Positions 63,184 through 64,000 of a stretch of 64,000 nt of DNA are shown one piece after another (positions within the stretch are counted from its first letter, which is position 1; the number at the start of each line of letters is the position of its first letter). The stretch comes from Blastomussa wellsi. Its lineage: Eukaryota > Cnidaria > Anthozoa > Scleractinia > Plerogyridae. The notes below the pieces were generated by a model, which saw nothing but the letters and a program-made list of their open reading frames with translations, searched no databases and had not been told where the DNA came from. The translations under genes and the position numbers were made by a program. The DNA lies in assembly GCA_947652115.1 (NCBI GenBank), contig OX393565.1, positions 25,650,723 through 25,714,722 on the forward strand. Direction: 5' to 3'.

Positions 63184-64000
63184 ATATCAAAACCTTATTA
63201 TTTGTAATTATAGCGAAATTATCCATGTATCTCCATCGGACTATAAGCTATTTATTTTTACATCTTGTAGCTCGATTTTTATCGTGACCAACGTTACCAA
63301 AGTAAGAAGGTATTCTTACGAGCCAAGTAGATCTGACTGACAGATTTTCTTAGCGACCCACGGAACGTCCGTTAAAGGTTGATGGTTTAGTTCAATGTGA
63401 TTTTAAGTTCGTTACGCATAATTACGTGAACGATCAAACGTGAAATAACTATTTTATTTCCGTGAAACGTGATCTGAGTGCGTTTCCTCCACCAAAGGCA
63501 CACTGCGACTCTAAATAATAATATTTTTTTTTTCAATGTCTTCTATTTGATCAGCTTACGTAAATCCTCCACAATTAATACTTTCGATGTTAGGCAATCA
63601 AAACCTCGGAATTAAAATTCGTATAAGGCAGAATGTATAATTAGAATTAAAGAAATAAAAAATCGCTTTCAAATGACTTTGGCAGCTAAGCCCGGGATAG
63701 TGGACCAGCGTTAAAATTTAAGGTTTTTAAGGTAAAACAACAGGAAACTATGTCATGGTTAATAAGCTGCGGGGGGGGAATCCCTTATATAGGATATACG
63801 GGGACGTGCTGCTGGATAGGATATCAATCCTGAACAGGGTATATCATTCAAGCGAGTCTGTTCTAGACAGGGTATGGATATTAATGAGTCGTCCTAGACA
63901 GGGTATGGTTTCAAGACTTTCGTCGAGCTTTAAGCATATCCGAAATCAGAAATGTCCATCGTTTAATTAAGCCAAGAGTTTTGAGGCAAAACAGACGATG
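63184..64000. other. Upstream flank of the BTB/TLDc gene, no gene recognised
   Basis: The first bases should contain the gene's promoter or an upstream exon. From about 63770 there are degenerate tandem phrases (GGATAGGATATCAATC, TAGACAGGGTATGG twice) suggesting a short repetitive element running to the window edge. Confidence 0.4.

Noticed and set aside
1..64000. tRNA or rRNA genes
   Set aside because: On reading both strands I saw no convincing cloverleaf with internal promoter boxes and no rRNA-like segments. A tRNAscan run would be needed to exclude a tRNA-derived SINE.

Overview
The window is nuclear DNA of an animal, most likely a cnidarian and probably an anthozoan (stony-coral-like). 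It carries widely spaced, intron-rich genes, many small inverted-repeat elements, and a complete viral-type transposon of a kind common in cnidarians. Species cannot be fixed from the sequence alone.

Host layout, left to right: (1) the 3' exons of a Lys/Ser-rich gene of unknown identity (130-5083, +); (2) a complete gene for a single-pass membrane protein with signal peptide, one CUB domain and a long cytoplasmic tail cut into many small exons (7403-33685, +); (3) PUS10, the tRNA pseudouridine synthase, in 20 exons (36479-50023, +), with an antisense intronless class-A GPCR that has one in-frame stop (43241-44233, -) inside one intron; (4) POMGNT1, a Golgi glycosyltransferase, in 9 exons (52468-59167, +); (5) a two-exon KCTD-like BTB plus TLDc gene (60845-63183, -).

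The standout is a 15.4-kb full-length Polinton/Maverick at 14272-29694, inside a phase-2 intron of the CUB gene. It has a 6-bp target duplication (TTCGTC), near-identical terminal inverted repeats of about 310 bp, and apparently intact genes: protein-primed DNA polymerase B, retroviral-type integrase, double-jelly-roll major capsid protein, penton-type minor capsid protein, FtsK/HerA-type packaging ATPase, and a set of conserved Polinton proteins, several with membrane segments. The gene set is what a virion-forming element needs, except that I find no adenain-type maturation protease. Further oddities are an 88-bp-arm imperfect hairpin at each terminus, a duplicated small membrane gene whose second copy has a coiled-coil tail, a tiny DUF5679-like zinc-ribbon gene with a duplicated leader, and A/T-rich leaders just upstream of almost every start codon.

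The rest is introns and intergenic DNA with several families of short inverted-repeat (MITE-like) elements. One of them is bounded by an empty-site paralogue within the same window.
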